Origin: Fusobacteriaceae bacterium
GTDB taxonomy: Bacteria; Fusobacteriota; Fusobacteriia; Fusobacteriales; Fusobacteriaceae
Length of the DNA: 6,860 bases
NCBI GenBank assembly: GCA_016938425.1
Contig: JAFGUR010000189.1
Location: 1-6,860 of the forward strand
Reading direction: 5' to 3'
In this document: positions 6,210-6,860 of the stretch, piece after piece
Layout of the letters: each line of letters begins with the position of its first letter
Position numbering within the stretch: position 1 is the stretch's first letter
Notes under the pieces: generated by a model
What the model was told of the DNA's origin: nothing
The model's database searches: none
The model's input: the letters and a program-made list of their open reading frames with translations, nothing else
Translations under genes and position numbers: made by a program

Positions 6210-6652
6210 AAAAAGGGAAAAAAGAAGCATATACTCTTATGGAATTAGTTATAGTAATTGCCATTATAATGATAATGGCTAGTCTTGGAGTATGGAAAAT
6301 GAGAGAAAGAGCTATAAAAAATGAACTTTTAAGACTAAAAGCACAAGTACCAGCATTTTTAGAAACTTCAACTTTAAGAGTTTATCAAAGGGGAATTGAA
6401 ACAGCTAGTTTATCGATAAATACGGATTCTTTAGAAATAAATAATGTAACAGGTTATCAAACAGAATTGGAGCCAAGATATTTTACTTTTTCTTCTTCAG
6501 TAACAAGTGTTGCAATTAACAAATTTGGGACTTTTGATACAAATACTCCATTTGTAATATTAGTTATGGATGGGTCTACAACTAAACTGGCTTTCACAAT
6601 AAGAAGCAGTAGAAATTTAGGTGTTTATAGTATAAGTACAAGTTCTTTCTAA
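6194..6652 (+). CDS. Prepilin-like protein 2 (GspH/FimT-type pseudopilin)
   Basis: This 152-residue protein is a second prepilin. The leader is MGKGIKKGKKEA (12 residues, six lysines), followed by YTLMELVIVIAIIMIMASLG with glutamate at mature +5 (E17). The predicted cut after A12 again leaves Ala at -1, as in its neighbour. The C-terminal domain has 'INKFGTFDTNTPFVILVMDG' (108-127), again like the F..G...... strand pair of GspH/FimT pseudopilins, and no cysteines. AAGGGG at 6183-6188 lies five bases before the ATG, within the end of the preceding gene, so the 16-base overlap suggests translational coupling. The two proteins share the signal architecture but differ through the globular part, so they look like two distinct minor pilins rather than a recent duplication. 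The assembly ATPase, platform protein and peptidase are not in this window. Confidence 0.85.
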   Translation: MGKGIKKGKKEAYTLMELVIVIAIIMIMASLGVWKMRERAIKNELLRLKAQVPAFLETSTLRVYQRGIETASLSINTDSLEINNVTGYQTELEPRYFTFSSSVTSVAINKFGTFDTNTPFVILVMDGSTTKLAFTIRSSRNLGVYSISTSSF

Positions 6653-6672
6653 AATAGATTTCTTAAAATAGA
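6646..6672. repeat. Tandem duplication of 13-14 bases at the pilin 2 stop
   Basis: TTTCTAAAATAGA (6646-6658) is followed directly by TTTCTTAAAATAGA (6659-6672), the same unit with one extra T. The first copy contains the pilin 2 stop codon; the second lies just before the GAGG (6675-6678) binding site of the next gene. This looks like slippage in a short intergenic gap; a regulatory role is not shown. Confidence 0.7.
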
Positions 6673-6683
6673 TTGAGGTATAC

Positions 6684-6860
6684 ATGAAGAATATAGAGAC
6701 TTATGCACTATCTACAATTATAGGCTCTTTAATACTTTTAATAATAAAAGTAAATGTTTTTTTAGGAATTAGTTTAGGGGTAATTATTACTCTATATTTA
6801 TTATATTATAAGAAATATAGAGTAATAATTTTTTTACTAATTCCTATTTTTTTTGGTTCA
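6684..6860 (+). CDS. N-terminal fragment of a multi-pass membrane protein, possibly ComEC
   Basis: An ATG at 6684, preceded by GAGG (6675-6678) at a five-base spacing, opens a frame that stays open for 59 codons to the window end. The gene is therefore cut by the boundary. The visible part is almost entirely hydrophobic: segments at about 8-21, 23-42 and 47-59, with a basic KKYR (43-46) between the second and third. ComEC/Rec2 DNA uptake channels begin this way, with two to three membrane helices before a DUF4131/OB-type domain, and the two upstream pseudopilin genes fit a DNA uptake context. The diagnostic competence domain and metallo-beta-lactamase-like domain would lie outside the window. 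Other polytopic membrane proteins remain possible. The 31-base gap after pilin 2 suggests the same operon. Confidence 0.6.
   Translation, partial: MKNIETYALSTIIGSLILLIIKVNVFLGISLGVIITLYLLYYKKYRVIIFLLIPIFFGS

Overview
The window is a low-GC stretch (about 30% by eye, codons ending in A/T, arginine almost always AGA) from a bacterium that looks like Fusobacterium or a close relative. This placement rests on base composition, codon use and general resemblance of the proteins, not on a search. All genes I can support are on the + strand.

Layout: a short leader (1-77) precedes a complete uvrA (78-2927), which encodes the damage-recognition ATPase of nucleotide excision repair. A 415-base stretch without a convincing gene follows (2928-3342). 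It is rich in palindromes and contains a compact element (about 2968-3105) with two GC-rich arms around two tandem 34-base hairpin units. The units have swapped, complementary stem sequences. A tightly packed gene run starts at 3343: an NHL-type beta-propeller protein with an N-terminal signal/anchor and a C-terminal membrane segment (3343-4335), murI glutamate racemase (about 4328-5119), ruvA (5128-5727), two small prepilin-like proteins (5745-6209 and 6194-6652), and the first 59 codons of a multi-pass membrane protein that runs off the window (6684 onward).

Gaps in the second run are 8-31 bases or are replaced by overlaps, and every gene has a readable ribosome binding site, so I infer one transcription unit from 3343 to beyond the end. 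It joins cell-wall precursor supply (MurI), Holliday junction processing (RuvA) and a surface/pilus-type module (two pseudopilins plus a membrane protein). The membrane fragment is compatible with the start of a ComEC-type DNA uptake channel. That would make the 3' part a competence or type IV pilus locus, but the fragment is too short to settle it.

The part least explained by known genes is the intergenic element at 2968-3105 with its neighbouring inverted repeats. I could not identify it. It could be a dispersed non-autonomous repeat, a structured RNA, or both. No rRNA, tRNA, CRISPR array, insertion sequence with transposase, or convincing intrinsic terminator was seen.
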